A model generated the notes under the pieces. That model worked only from the letters and a program-made list of their open reading frames with translations. It was not told the DNA's origin and did not search any database. From an uncultured Caulobacteraceae bacterium (GTDB lineage Bacteria; Pseudomonadota; Alphaproteobacteria; Caulobacterales; Caulobacteraceae), in NCBI GenBank assembly GCA_937910255.1, contig CALEOQ010000155.1:1-6673 (forward strand): a stretch of DNA of 6,673 nt, read 5' to 3'. Made by a program: the position numbers and the translations under genes. How positions within the stretch are numbered: the first letter of the stretch is position 1; each line of letters starts with the position of its first letter. Below, piece after piece: positions 6,034 to 6,673 of this stretch.

Positions 6034-6494
6034 CTCGCGCCCTCCGGCAATACGAATCTCCGCAGTCGGATTTACAAAGCGCATCAAACACAAAACCCTC
6101 AAACAATGGGTCGGGCTCAGCGAGCCATCTTGGAGAACGCGATTGCCCTCGATCGGAATCAAGAAGTTCACCGGGATCGAAGGGACTTCGAGTTCCCGCA
6201 GCTTGAACGCGACTTCGATAAGGTCCTGGGTTGCCTCGCCCATCCCCACGATCAAGCCGCTGCAGGTCCCAATGCCGTGGTTCCGCGCCGCTTCGAGGGT
6301 CGCGACTCGGTCCGCGTAGGTGTGGGTCGTGCAGATCTCGCCGTAGCGCGCTTCGCTGGTGTTGAGATTGTGGTTGAAGCGATCGAGTCCCGCCTCGGCC
6401 AGGATCTTTGCGTGCTCATCGCCGAGCAGGCCCGCGGAGAGACAGACCTCGACGGGATAGCGCTGCTTGATCTCGCGGACCAAGCCCGCGAGTT
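6034..6494 (-). CDS. bioB: Biotin synthase, internal fragment from a foreign sequence
   Basis: BioB is a radical-SAM enzyme that inserts sulfur into dethiobiotin in the last step of biotin synthesis. About 153 codons are visible, open at both ends. VREIKQRYPVEVCLSAGLL carries the Cys that corresponds to E. coli Cys128. LDRFNHNLNTSEARYGEIC is the strongly conserved middle. TCSGLIVGMGE carries the Cys corresponding to Cys188. The IPVNFLIPIEGN and FVNPTAEIRIAGGRE motifs include the Arg equivalent to Arg260. The N-terminal CxxxCxxC cluster motif would lie beyond the adapter boundary at 6494 and is absent. A TTG at 6483 could be called as a start, but conserved residues continue upstream of it. 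Base composition is clearly less GC-rich than the main contig, and dprA-bioB is not a gene pair I expect, so this is probably a chimera. The taxon is uncertain. Confidence 0.9.
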
Positions 6495-6553
6495 AGATCG
6501 GGAAGAGCGTCGTGTAGGGAAAGAGTGTAGATCTCGGTGGTCGCCGTATCATT
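6495..6553 (+). other. Illumina P5 adapter, reverse complement (artefact)
   Basis: This stretch runs from AGATCGGGAAGAGC to GCCGTATCATT and matches the reverse complement of the Illumina universal/P5 adapter, apart from one extra G at about 6500-6502. It marks a read that ran through a short insert. Translation in one plus frame gives EERRVGKECRSRWSPYH, a peptide that appears as contamination in predicted proteins. Confidence 0.98.
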
Positions 6554-6673
6554 AAAAAAAAAATATACTGAGCCTAATCGCGCTCACGTTACCACACTAT
6601 GCTGTACTGACGTGTCCTCTTACCTTTGACCCCCTTCGCCTCACCACCATCCCACCGCTCACCTCTCTTTCCC
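6554..6673. other. A-run and non-genomic read tail (artefact)
   Basis: Ten A (6554-6563) follow the adapter directly, as happens when sequencing runs past the end of the template. The remaining 110 nt have no open frame of note, no repeat and no recognisable motif, and their composition differs from everything before. I see no biology in them. Confidence 0.9.

Noticed and set aside
5468..6319. A 283-residue DprA-like fusion protein with an unusual C-terminus
   Set aside because: Only the first 118 or so residues follow DprA. The rest is translated through noisy sequence and the antisense strand of bioB.
5725..6483. A 252-residue BioB variant with an Arg/Gly/Ala-rich C-terminal extension
   Set aside because: The BioB match ends near 6034. 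The extension is read through the corrupted junction and the antisense of dprA, and the TTG start is internal to the real gene.
6106..6555. A 149-residue ORF on the plus strand
   Set aside because: It is antisense to the well-matched bioB fragment and ends in the adapter-derived peptide.
6564..6673. Possible RNA gene or repeat in the AT-richer right tail
   Set aside because: No stem, repeat or motif is visible, and it directly follows adapter plus poly-A, so it is best explained as read noise.
1..6673. CRISPR array, transposase, attachment site, toxin-antitoxin pair or tRNA
   Set aside because: I looked on both strands and found no repeat-spacer pattern, inverted-repeat-bounded element, tRNA-like fold or matching protein family.

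Overview
The window looks like an assembled contig from a high-GC alphaproteobacterium, most likely Caulobacteraceae (Caulobacter/Phenylobacterium type), with unremoved sequencing-library adapters at both ends and a chimeric join near the right end. The taxonomic call rests on the protein style (aspartate transcarbamoylase with STRTQSSFE, an inactive dihydroorotase-like partner) and on the gene order ruvX-pyrB-pyrC-plsY-dprA with a divergent gatC. It is inference from memory, not from a search.

Layout. Positions 1-81 are a T-run plus a complete Illumina P7/TruSeq adapter with a 6-nt index. From 82 to 1714 three genes lie on the minus strand: a PAPS-dependent sulfotransferase (800-1714), a DUF4180 protein (391-759) and gatC (82-313), whose last codons are cut off by the adapter. 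A 138-bp divergent region (1715-1852) follows, with a perfect 13-bp palindrome. The plus strand then carries ruvX (1853-2350), a possible 20-codon leader ORF (2353-2415), pyrB (2415-3392), a dihydroorotase-like gene that lacks most metal ligands (3392-4687), plsY (4815-5471) and the start of dprA (5468 to about 5821). The links are tight: ruvX and the small ORF are 2 nt apart, the small ORF and pyrB share TAATG, pyrB and pyrC share TGATG, and plsY and dprA share ATGA. Only the 127-bp pyrC-plsY gap is wide, and it holds a 7-bp-stem hairpin.

Right end. From about 5822 to 6033 the sequence becomes C-rich and both flanking proteins lose their family consensus. I read this as low-quality base calls. 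Positions 6034-6494 carry an internal piece of biotin synthase (bioB) on the minus strand, with lower GC than the rest, so probably from another organism or locus. Positions 6495-6553 are the reverse complement of the Illumina P5 adapter with one extra G, followed by ten A and about 110 nt of featureless sequence, as expected when a read runs off its template.

Biology. Most of the content is housekeeping: tRNA amidation (gatC), 16S rRNA processing (ruvX), pyrimidine synthesis (pyrB and its inactive partner), phospholipid synthesis (plsY) and DNA uptake/recombination (dprA). I see no evidence for a new defence, mobile or secondary-metabolism system. The items most worth a second look are the inactive PyrC-type subunit, the small ORF overlapping pyrB, the divergent palindrome, and the artefacts, which would mislead automated annotation.
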